Below are positions 1 through 6,406 of a stretch of DNA of 11,665 nt, piece by piece. Both the position numbers and the translations under genes were made by a program. The stretch spans positions 1 through 11,665 of the forward strand of contig DAONDU010000082.1 in the NCBI GenBank assembly GCA_035402725.1, read 5' to 3'. The stretch's first letter is position 1. Each line of letters starts with the position of its first letter. The notes beneath the pieces were generated by a model. The model was not told the origin of the DNA. It searched no databases and was given only the letters and a program-made list of their open reading frames with translations. This DNA comes from UPXZ01 sp035402725 (GTDB lineage Bacteria; Bacteroidota; Bacteroidia; Bacteroidales; Paludibacteraceae).

Positions 1-1284
1 CATGCCGGTTATGTTTTCTCGGGTAGGATAGCTGCTTCTTCTTTCAGTCAGATTGACACTTCGGTTACTTACCGGCGGATTTTTATTCTTGGCTCATCGC
101 ATCATTTCCGGTTCGAAGGCGCATCGGTTTACTGCGGAGGTGATTTTATCATGCCTTATGGCACAGAAAAAGTTGATACAGAACTGGGACTGGAGCTGAC
201 CAAAAAACATCCTACCCTTTTTTCCGACTACAGAGATGCACACTTCAAAGATCATAGCATTGAGATACAGCTTCCTTTTTTGTATTATCAGCTGAAAGGA
301 AATTATAAAATCGTTCCGATTATTCTCGGAACTGCTTATCCCGATATTTGTCGTGAAATAGCAATGGCATTGAAGCCATATCTGACCCATGATAATTTGT
401 TTGTGATCAGCACCGATTTCTCGCATTATCCACAGTACAACGATGCGCTGCAGGCGGACGAAGCCACCAAAAATGCCATCTTGACCGGTAAACCGAATGT
501 GTTAAGAACCAGTTTGGCCGATCTTGCACAAAAAAATATCCCCAATCTGCTCACTGGATTGTGTGGCTGGACTTCGGTACTGACCCTGATGTATATGACC
601 GAAAACGAGAAGCAGTATAGTTATGAAGAAGTAGAATATTGCAATTCGGGTGATATACGACATTACGGGGAACGAAATCAGGTGGTGGGTTATTGGTCAA
701 TAATTCTCAAAGAAAATAAATCTGCCGAAAAAAAAGAATTTTCACTGACTGATGCGGAAAAAAAGCAGCTGCTACACGAAGCCCGCCAATCCATTAAACA
801 CCTGTTCGATAAGACCGTTTTATCCAAAAATGAAATTGTTTCTGAGACCTTACAAACAAATTGCGGGGCTTTTGTAACCCTGCATGAGCATAAAAAGCTC
901 CGTGGCTGCATCGGGATGGTCGTCGCTCATAAACCGCTGATTGATACGGTACGCGAAATGGCAGTTTCGGCAGCCAGACACGATTACCGTTTTCAGCCAG
1001 TGACTGAAGAGGAGTTGGACGATATTGAAATAGAAATTTCGGTTCTTTCGCCACTCAAACATATACAGGATATTCGGGAAATCATTCCCGGAGTTCATGG
1101 CATCTTCATTCAGAAAGGAAGACAAAGCGGATTATTTTTGCCCCAGGTAACTACCGAAACTGGCTGGAACCTCGAAGAATTTCTGGGACACTGCGCCCGC
1201 GATAAAGCAGGTATTGGCTGGGACGGGTGGAAAGAGGCAGATATTTACACCTTTACTGCCACAGTTTTTCAGGAAGAAAAGTAA
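1..1284 (+). CDS. AmmeMemoRadiSam system fusion protein, MEMO1 (B) domain plus AMMECR1 (A) domain; 5' end outside window
   Basis: The reading frame is open from base 1, so the ATG at 151 is internal and the gene starts upstream of the window. 427 residues are visible. Residues 1-236 are a MEMO1-like domain: it opens with HAGYVFSG, then has LGSSHH (31-35), HSIEIQLPF (85-93), STDFSHY (137-143) and LCGW (187-190). By family analogy the His of HAGY, the second His of SSHH and the Cys of CGW are the metal-site residues (His49, His81, Cys244 in human MEMO1). Residues about 250-427 are an AMMECR1 domain with the hallmark LRGCIG (300-305). No signal peptide can be judged because the N-terminus is missing; a cytoplasmic location is expected. 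The two domains are separate genes in many organisms and fused here. MEMO proteins resemble ring-opening dioxygenases and bind iron or copper; the reaction is not established. The gene meets the convergent radical SAM gene stop to stop, which completes the three-part AmmeMemoRadiSam set. Family assignment is firm, function unknown. Confidence 0.93.
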   Translation, partial: HAGYVFSGRIAASSFSQIDTSVTYRRIFILGSSHHFRFEGASVYCGGDFIMPYGTEKVDTELGLELTKKHPTLFSDYRDAHFKDHSIEIQLPFLYYQLKGNYKIVPIILGTAYPDICREIAMALKPYLTHDNLFVISTDFSHYPQYNDALQADEATKNAILTGKPNVLRTSLADLAQKNIPNLLTGLCGWTSVLTLMYMTENEKQYSYEEVEYCNSGDIRHYGERNQVVGYWSIILKENKSAEKKEFSLTDAEKKQLLHEARQSIKHLFDKTVLSKNEIVSETLQTNCGAFVTLHEHKKLRGCIGMVVAHKPLIDTVREMAVSAARHDYRFQPVTEEELDDIEIEISVLSPLKHIQDIREIIPGVHGIFIQKGRQSGLFLPQVTTETGWNLEEFLGHCARDKAGIGWDGWKEADIYTFTATVFQEEK

Positions 1285-2310
1285 TTATTCCCACACACCG
1301 GGAATTGCTGTTTCACAATAACGACATTTACCTTTCGATAATTGATTTTCCTTCACAGAGAACCCTTCCCTGATAATAAGGGTTTTTCCGCAGTGGGAAC
1401 ATATGGTATTTTCGCCTGACAGTTGCGGTATGTTTCCGAGATAAACGTATTTTATTCCACGGTCTTCAGCTATTTGCTTAGCCTGCAACAGAAGTTTCAC
1501 AGAGGTGGGCGCTGCATCCTGCAACCGGTAATTAGGAAAAAAACGGCTGAAATGAAGCGGTGTCTCAGTGAACCCATTGTCAGCCAGCCAGGAGCACATG
1601 GCTTTGATTTGTTTGGGATTGTCATTGAAAGCCGGAATCAGTAAGTTGGTTATTTCAAGCCATACATTTTTCTTTTTTAATGTGATCAGTGTGTCGAGCA
1701 CAGGTTGAAGTTTACCGCCGGTCAGTTTCAGATAAGTATCATTGTCAAAACATTTCAGGTCGATATTTGCACCATCCAGAAAGGGGATTAACTCAAGCAG
1801 CGGATCCGGATTGATGTAACCGTTGGAAACGACGACAGTTTTCAAACTTCTCTCATGCGCAATACTCGCTGTGTCGAACATGTATTCGTAGAAAACGGTT
1901 GGTTCCGTGTAAGTGAAAGCGATCAACCGTGTACCCGATGATTCAGCCTGTTGAACGATCTCTTCAGGACTTAAATCATAACTCTTTACTTCGCTGGGTG
2001 CGGATTGAGATATTTGCCAGTTTTGACAATTAAGACAGCGAAAATTACATCCGGCTGTAGCCAGCGAAAAAATATTTTCTCCGGGTAGAAAGTGAAATAA
2101 TGGTTTTTTTTCAATCGGATTGATACTTACAGAGCAAGGATTACCGTAAGCCATACTCCAAAGAGTACCTTCACGATTAATCCGTGTGTGACAATTCCCT
2201 TGTTTTCCCTCCGGTATCAGGCAGTTGTGCGGACAAATATGGCATCTGACCCTGTTTCCTTCGGTTTTCTCCTGATATCGGGATAATATTTGAAACCGAT
2301 CCGCATTCAT
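1285..2310 (-). CDS. AmmeMemoRadiSam system radical SAM enzyme (pyruvate formate-lyase activase-like)
   Basis: 341 residues. The radical SAM cluster motif CxxxCxxC is complete (Cys88, Cys92, Cys95 in AGCNFRCLNCQNW) and should hold the 4Fe-4S cluster that cleaves S-adenosylmethionine. The N-terminal part has four cysteines in a conserved family pattern (23, 26, 30, 40) and the SINPIEKKPLFHFLPG segment (62-77). The C-terminus carries a zinc-ribbon-like CxxC...CxxC (304, 307, 329, 332). This layout fits the AmmeMemoRadiSam radical SAM family rather than true PflA, which is shorter and lacks these extensions. The start at 2310 has an AAGGTG-like ribosome site 3 bases upstream on the minus strand and lies 14 bases after the stop of the serine hydrolase gene, so the two are probably co-transcribed. 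The substrate is unknown. Its partner domains (MEMO1 and AMMECR1) are encoded immediately beyond its stop codon on the opposite strand. Confidence 0.93.
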   Translation of the reverse strand: MNADRFQILSRYQEKTEGNRVRCHICPHNCLIPEGKQGNCHTRINREGTLWSMAYGNPCSVSINPIEKKPLFHFLPGENIFSLATAGCNFRCLNCQNWQISQSAPSEVKSYDLSPEEIVQQAESSGTRLIAFTYTEPTVFYEYMFDTASIAHERSLKTVVVSNGYINPDPLLELIPFLDGANIDLKCFDNDTYLKLTGGKLQPVLDTLITLKKKNVWLEITNLLIPAFNDNPKQIKAMCSWLADNGFTETPLHFSRFFPNYRLQDAAPTSVKLLLQAKQIAEDRGIKYVYLGNIPQLSGENTICSHCGKTLIIREGFSVKENQLSKGKCRYCETAIPGVWE

Positions 2311-2324
2311 GACACCTTATTTTT

Positions 2325-3254
2325 TTAATCGGCACCGTTATATTCATCGTTACCTTCAGCAGGTTTCCACCCAAAGCCGGGTTCGAAGTAATTCCAGAGC
2401 AATTTTGAAATTTCTACAATCAGTTGCCGGCCTTCGTTGTTTTTTTTCCACGACAGGTCTTTCTGGTTTTTGGTATAAACGGCAAATACGTAATCGCCAT
2501 GAGGTGCATTGACGAGTACGACTTCAGATCGTGCATCGCTCACCATTCCCTGTTTTGAGGCAGTTTTTACAGTTGGCGGTATCTGGCTCAGTGCCCGGTC
2601 ATCGTAATAGATTGTACCCAAAATCCGGTACATTTCGTCGCAAGCTGCCGGTGTAAGTATTTCCCTGTTGCGTATTTTTACCAGTAAGCCAGCCATCTCG
2701 CGTGGAGTGGTATGCCCCCAGCCATAGATTTCCCGGATGGCTTCCCGTCCGGGTGTCCGTGAATTTACCCGGGTATGTTTCAGCCCGATGTTATCCATCA
2801 GATTGTTGATTTCAGTTCCGGTACCGGCAAGTTCCTGCAGCCACAGGCTGGCGCTGTTGTCGCTGGTTGTGATACTGAGCATCTGTACAATGCTTAGCGA
2901 AACTTTTGAACTGTCGCGAAGTGATGCAATCAGTCCATCATCTCCGGCGTAGAGTTGTTTTTGTATAGAATAAGTAAGAGGTTGATAATAATCCAGTTGC
3001 CTGTTGATAATTTTATTGAAAACGCCAACCATTATCGGAACTTTAATGGTGCTGGCAGTTGGGAAAAGCGTATCGGCATTCAGTGTGACTTCTCTGCCGG
3101 TTTTCAGATTTTTTACATAAACTCCGGCCACTCCATTAAAGTCGCTGACTTCGTTTTCTATTAGTTTTGTGAGTTTCTTATCGGTTTTTTGAGCATGAAT
3201 TTGTATCCCTGAAACAAAGACCATCAACAAAATTACAGCGCAGATTTTTTTCAT
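2325..3254 (-). CDS. Exported class A beta-lactamase-like serine hydrolase, probably not a true beta-lactamase
   Basis: 309 residues. Residues 1-21 form a signal peptide (MKK, hydrophobic stretch, likely cleavage in IHA|QK), so the protein is expected in the periplasm. The serine hydrolase core shows the nucleophile motif SxxK (Ser68-Thr-Ile-Lys71 in TASTIK), the SDN loop (131-133, in TTSDNSASL) and HTTPREMAG (181-189), as in class A enzymes. Two canonical elements are altered. In an ungapped alignment to TEM-type sequences the omega-loop ExxxN reads TPGRE (167-171), with Thr at the Glu166 position and Glu at the Asn170 position; the KTG triad reads KQG (234-236). Glu166 is needed for deacylation in class A beta-lactamases, so efficient beta-lactam hydrolysis is doubtful. 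The protein fits the broader beta-lactamase-related hydrolase group (PF13354 type) that may act on peptidoglycan or other amides or esters. It sits 36 bases after the stress-protein gene and 14 bases before the radical SAM gene. Fold is certain, substrate unknown. Confidence 0.87.
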   Translation of the reverse strand: MKKICAVILLMVFVSGIQIHAQKTDKKLTKLIENEVSDFNGVAGVYVKNLKTGREVTLNADTLFPTASTIKVPIMVGVFNKIINRQLDYYQPLTYSIQKQLYAGDDGLIASLRDSSKVSLSIVQMLSITTSDNSASLWLQELAGTGTEINNLMDNIGLKHTRVNSRTPGREAIREIYGWGHTTPREMAGLLVKIRNREILTPAACDEMYRILGTIYYDDRALSQIPPTVKTASKQGMVSDARSEVVLVNAPHGDYVFAVYTKNQKDLSWKKNNEGRQLIVEISKLLWNYFEPGFGWKPAEGNDEYNGAD

Positions 3255-3290
3255 TATATATTTGAATTTGATAATATTTTTACAAAAAAC

Positions 3291-4400
3291 TTACATATGC
3301 ATTACCATTAATGGCATATCCACATTGAAAAGCAGTTTAGTTGCAATTCCCTGATTGAAGAAACGGGCAAATATGTTACGTTTTTTTGTGTTCAAAGCCA
3401 CCAGATCAATATCTGTTTCTTCGAGGAATTGAACGATCTGGTTTAAATTTTCTTCCCGGTTGAGGATGGCGTATTCGGTTTTAATTCCCTCATAATGTTT
3501 ACTGAAATATTCTTTGATTCCGGCCAACATCACTTCATCCCACGTGTCTTTTTTCTGTGAGGCATGGATGAAAATCAGTTCCAGTTTTTCGCGGTCGAAA
3601 AATGAAATGGCTGTATCAATAGCAATCAAATCTTTCTGATCGAAATTGGTAAGGAAGGCAATGCGCTTAATATCGGCAGGAGATTTTATGTTTAAGTTCA
3701 TCGGCACTGCAAAAACGGGTACATTGCAGGCTTCCAGTACTTCGGCGGTTACGCTGCCGATTATTTCTTCGTCATTTTTTTTCTTGCCACGTGATCCCAT
3801 CACCACCATAACAGGTTTTTCTTTTTTGCACATTTCCAGGATCTGGTCTTCGGGTACGCCTTCTTTCAGTTCGAAGCGAAATTTTACGTCCGGAACAATC
3901 CCCGCTGATATCCATTTGTTTATCAGGTTGGTAATATTTTCCACATCGGCATAGTTAGTATTTACGATCCGCCTGAGCATTTCACTGTCGGCAAGACTGT
4001 AAGTGCTAATCTCGTTGTTGGACGAGATAGTAAATGCCGGTGTAAAATAGGCATACAGAAAAATGACTTCGGCGCGAAGTTTTTCGGCAAACTGAAATCC
4101 ATACAGACACACTTCATTAATCTGATCGGTAAGGTCGATGGGTATAATAATTTTTCTTCCTTTGGGCGGCTCGTCCTTTGTTTCCTCAAGTTCCCAGTCT
4201 TTTTCTTTTTCCTCGACAATAACCAATGCACGCGGAAGGTCGCTTTCCTTTATGCGTACACGAACGCCAACTGCCATTTCGGGGTGTTCCAGGTTCAGAT
4301 TGTGAATTTGAGTCTCTATGCCGTTTTGCTCCAGAACGCTTTTAATCATTTGAGCACGCTGGTAAGTGCGTATGGCTAATGTAACTAGTTTGTCTTCCAT
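3291..4400 (-). CDS. Universal stress protein with N-terminal DUF2007-like domain and two Usp domains
   Basis: 369 residues, no signal peptide, cytoplasmic. Residues 5-65 look like a DUF2007-type putative signal-transducing domain (VTLAIRTYQRAQMIKSVLEQ, then VRVRIKESDLPRALVIVEE). Residues 81-235 are a full Usp domain: it begins GRKIIIPIDLTD and ends with the nucleotide-binding pattern G-2x-G-9x-G-S (Gly202, Gly205, Gly215-Ser216) followed by VLEACNVPVFAVP. Residues 244-369 are a second Usp domain (IKRIAFLTNFDQ... DLVALNTKKRNIFARFF... VDMPLMVMHM) without the glycine-rich loop, so it probably does not bind ATP. Tandem Usp proteins with one intact and one worn site are common; the added DUF2007 domain is less usual. 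It is the first gene of the probable minus-strand run to the serine hydrolase and radical SAM genes. No consensus promoter is clear in 4401-4555; TAATTTTA on the minus strand near 4484-4491 differs from consensus at the last base. Confidence 0.88.
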   Translation of the reverse strand: MEDKLVTLAIRTYQRAQMIKSVLEQNGIETQIHNLNLEHPEMAVGVRVRIKESDLPRALVIVEEKEKDWELEETKDEPPKGRKIIIPIDLTDQINEVCLYGFQFAEKLRAEVIFLYAYFTPAFTISSNNEISTYSLADSEMLRRIVNTNYADVENITNLINKWISAGIVPDVKFRFELKEGVPEDQILEMCKKEKPVMVVMGSRGKKKNDEEIIGSVTAEVLEACNVPVFAVPMNLNIKSPADIKRIAFLTNFDQKDLIAIDTAISFFDREKLELIFIHASQKKDTWDEVMLAGIKEYFSKHYEGIKTEYAILNREENLNQIVQFLEETDIDLVALNTKKRNIFARFFNQGIATKLLFNVDMPLMVMHM

Positions 4401-4555
4401 GGCTGATGTGATGAAATGTTAATCTTATAACTGCTGAAATGTATATATCCGTAAATCAACTTATTAATTATTCTCTTCGATGGTAAAATTAGCAAGAATT
4501 AATCAAAATCTGATTAGTTTTTTATAAAAAAACAATCGTGCTAAGAAAATTGCTA

Positions 4556-4563
4556 TATATTTG
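4556..4563 (+). promoter_or_regulatory. Bacteroidota -7 box TATATTTG for the small membrane protein gene
   Basis: TATATTTG followed by CA matches TAnnTTTG(CA). It lies 49 bases before the ATG at 4613. No clear TTTG-type -33 element is seen at 19-22 bases upstream, so strength is uncertain. Its position downstream of the in-frame GTG at 4538 argues against that longer start. Confidence 0.55.
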
Positions 4564-4612
4564 CAACGAATTAACAATTAACAGAATTTATACAAAAAAA
4601 TATTCAGGAATT

Positions 4613-5014
4613 ATGAAAAAAGCAATCTGGATCATATCGCTAATAGTAGTCCTGGTTTTATCAGGTATTGTCTATTATAAGTATTATTTTGTGTTTGGAG
4701 AGGGTGTAAAAGCGGGAGAACTCAATTATATGGTGAAAAAAGGTGTCATTTTCAAAACCTACGAAGGAAAACTGATTCAATCCGGATTTCGTTCATCCGG
4801 AAAAACCCCGGGACCGACTATTCAGTCCTACGAATTTGAGTTTTCGGTGGAAAACAAAGGCATTGCCGACACCCTGATGCTGAGCAGCGGCAAAGATATG
4901 GAGCTGCATTACAAGGAGTACAATGGTGTTCTGCCCTGGCGCGGTTTCAGCAAATATGTCGTAGATAAAATTATTAAAATTGAGAATAAGGAGCCCTCAA
5001 CCATCACTTTTTAG
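4613..5014 (+). CDS. Conserved single-pass membrane protein of unknown function
   Basis: 133 residues from the ATG at 4613 (MKKAIWIISL). An in-frame GTG at 4538 would add 25 residues, but it lies upstream of the TATATTTG promoter box and the ATG gives a clean membrane-anchor start, so I prefer 4613. Residues 4-25 form one hydrophobic helix, followed by YYKYYFVFGEGVKAGELNYM. The rest is a soluble domain with VIFKTYEGKLIQSGF (43-57 approx.), a region rich in Glu, Lys and beta-prone residues, and HYKEYNGVLPWRGFSKY near the end. From memory this SEG-x-RxGxLxxxxxKGxxFKTYEG pattern is shared by small uncharacterised Bacteroidota proteins, some of which carry an inherited '6-phosphogluconate dehydrogenase' label; nothing here supports that enzyme (no Rossmann motif, far too short). 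It stands alone between the divergent stress-protein gene and galK, each with its own control region. Confidence 0.75.
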   Translation: MKKAIWIISLIVVLVLSGIVYYKYYFVFGEGVKAGELNYMVKKGVIFKTYEGKLIQSGFRSSGKTPGPTIQSYEFEFSVENKGIADTLMLSSGKDMELHYKEYNGVLPWRGFSKYVVDKIIKIENKEPSTITF

Positions 5015-5040
5015 ATTTATCAAAAACTCCGAAATATATT

Positions 5041-5064
5041 GATAATTAACAATTGATAATTATC
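5041..5064. promoter_or_regulatory. 24-bp A/T-rich near-palindrome upstream of galK, possible operator
   Basis: The arms GATAATTA (5041-5048) and TAATTATC (5057-5064) are perfect inverted repeats flanking a CAATTG core (5050-5055); only one pair (5049/5056, A/A) breaks symmetry. It ends 29 bases before the galK -7 box, just upstream of where a -33 element would sit, a usual place for an activator or repressor site. A/T-rich AATTAACAATT strings are common in Bacteroidales intergenic DNA, so it may be background. Confidence 0.35.
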
Positions 5065-5093
5065 TCTTAACAAAAATATCTGCCTATTTTCGG

Positions 5094-5101
5094 TAAATTT
5101 G
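5094..5101 (+). promoter_or_regulatory. galK -7 box TAAATTTG
   Basis: TAAATTTG followed by CA matches the Bacteroidota TAnnTTTG(CA) element. It predicts a galK leader of about 50-55 bases. No good TTTG -33 element is visible at normal spacing, which would fit an activator-dependent promoter. Confidence 0.6.
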
Positions 5102-5160
5102 CAGAAACTAATTCTTTATGCAATATCTGAAAAATTATACATTATAAAATTTAATACAAC

Positions 5161-6321
5161 ATGGAAGTATCTGAATTGAGAAAATCTTTTAAGGAAGTTT
5201 TTGGTCTGGAAGCTGATGCAGTTTATTTCTCACCCGGCAGGGTTAACCTGATTGGAGAACATACCGATTACAATGGTGGTTTTGTGTTCCCTTGCGCGCT
5301 TAGTTTCGGAACCTACTTATTAATCCGTAAAAATGGCGAAAAATTTGTTCAGTTCCGTTCGCTCAACCAGCCCGAAGTCGTAAAAGTTACTCTCGACAAG
5401 CTGACTGAACGTCTCGAAAAATCATGGGCAAATTATCCGCTTGGTGTATTTGCACAATTTGTAAAACGTGGATATACGTTTGAGCAGGGCTTCGATATTA
5501 TGATTTGGGGCGATGTGCCAAACGGTGCCGGACTTTCATCATCTGCAGCACTCGAAGTGGTTACAGCATACGCTCTCAACGATCAGCTCGGTACTGATCT
5601 GAACCGCACCGAACTTGCAAAAATTGGTCAGAAAGCCGAACATGAGTTCGCTTTGGTTAATTGCGGTATCATGGATCAGTTTGCAAGCGCCAATGGTAAA
5701 AAAGATCATGCAATATTTTTGAATTGCGATACACTCGATTTTGAACTCGTTCCTGTCAAACTGGATGGTGTTAAAGTCGTGATTTCAAATACTCACAGCC
5801 CACATAAGCTCGACTCAGGGGCTTACAATCAGCGCGTAGCCGAATGTAAAAAGGCTGTTGAACAACTCAATACAGTTCGTTCCATCAAATATCTGGCCGA
5901 ACTGACCGAATCCGAATTTGAGAAAATTGAAAATGCCATTACCGATCCGGTAGCTCACAAACGTGCCCGCCACGTGGTTGGTGAAGTTCAGCGTACCACC
6001 GATGCAGTGAAAGCACTGAAAGAAGGTGATATCGCGCTTTTTGGAAAACTGATGAATGCATCTCACGTTTCACTCCGCGACGATTATGAAGTTACCGGTC
6101 CCGAACTTGATACGATGGCCGAAGAAGCATGGAAAATCGAAGGAGTTATCGGTTCACGTATGACAGGTGGCGGTTTTGGCGGTTGCACTGTATCTTTGGT
6201 AAAGGATGAAGCCATCGAAGAATTCAAGGAAAAAGTTGGCAAGGCTTATGAAGCTAAAATCAACATCAAACCAGACTTCTACATTGCTGAAATTGGCAAC
6301 GGTGCCATGAAAGTTGAATAA
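5161..6321 (+). CDS. galK: Galactokinase
   Basis: 386 residues, the normal length for GalK. It phosphorylates alpha-D-galactose to galactose 1-phosphate with ATP, the entry step of the Leloir pathway, in the cytoplasm. All three GHMP-kinase motifs are intact: the galactokinase signature GRVNLIGEHTDY (26-37), the ATP loop PNGAGLSSSAAL (120-131) and GSRMTGGGFGG (331-341). The catalytic Arg is expected in motif 1 (Arg28) and the catalytic Asp in GIMDQFAS (Asp172). The ATG at 5161 begins MEVSELRKSF and has no Shine-Dalgarno sequence in its A/T-rich leader. galM follows after 85 bases that hold a strong hairpin. No galT, galE of the classic type or sugar transporter is seen in the window, so the rest of the pathway must be elsewhere. 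Confidence 0.97.
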   Translation: MEVSELRKSFKEVFGLEADAVYFSPGRVNLIGEHTDYNGGFVFPCALSFGTYLLIRKNGEKFVQFRSLNQPEVVKVTLDKLTERLEKSWANYPLGVFAQFVKRGYTFEQGFDIMIWGDVPNGAGLSSSAALEVVTAYALNDQLGTDLNRTELAKIGQKAEHEFALVNCGIMDQFASANGKKDHAIFLNCDTLDFELVPVKLDGVKVVISNTHSPHKLDSGAYNQRVAECKKAVEQLNTVRSIKYLAELTESEFEKIENAITDPVAHKRARHVVGEVQRTTDAVKALKEGDIALFGKLMNASHVSLRDDYEVTGPELDTMAEEAWKIEGVIGSRMTGGGFGGCTVSLVKDEAIEEFKEKVGKAYEAKINIKPDFYIAEIGNGAMKVE

Positions 6322-6338
6322 TCAAACAAAATACAATC

Positions 6339-6376
6339 AATTCCCTTTCTGCAGACATTACTGCATAAAGGGAATT
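6339..6376 (+). terminator. Strong stem-loop between galK and galM
   Basis: AATTCCCTTT (6339-6348) pairs perfectly with AAAGGGAATT (6367-6376); after one C/T mismatch TGCAG (6350-6354) pairs with CTGCA (6361-6365), leaving loop ACATTA. The 15 pairs make a stable hairpin 17 bases after the galK stop. It is followed by AATATTTAAAA rather than a run of T, so it may be a weak terminator, an attenuator or an mRNA end-protecting structure. No TAnnTTTG box is seen before galM, which suggests read-through. Confidence 0.6.
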
Positions 6377-6406
6377 AATATTTAAAATTCAAAATGACTT
6401 TATGCT

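Noticed and set aside
151..1284. MEMO1-AMMECR1 gene starting at ATG 151
   Set aside because: The frame is open to base 1 and the residues before that Met (HAGYVFSG, LGSSHH) are conserved MEMO1 motifs, so the gene is cut by the window edge.
1287..1305. ATTCCC/GGGAAT as a terminator for either convergent gene
   Set aside because: Only 6 bp with a 7-base loop and no proper U-tract on either strand; too weak to list as a feature.
2325..3254. Antibiotic-resistance beta-lactamase
   Set aside because: The Glu166 and KTG positions are not conserved; a hydrolase of unknown substrate is the safer call.
4484..4491. TAATTTTA on the minus strand as promoter of the stress-protein gene
   Set aside because: The last base differs from TAnnTTTG and no -33 element has normal spacing (the nearest TTTG is only 12 bases away).
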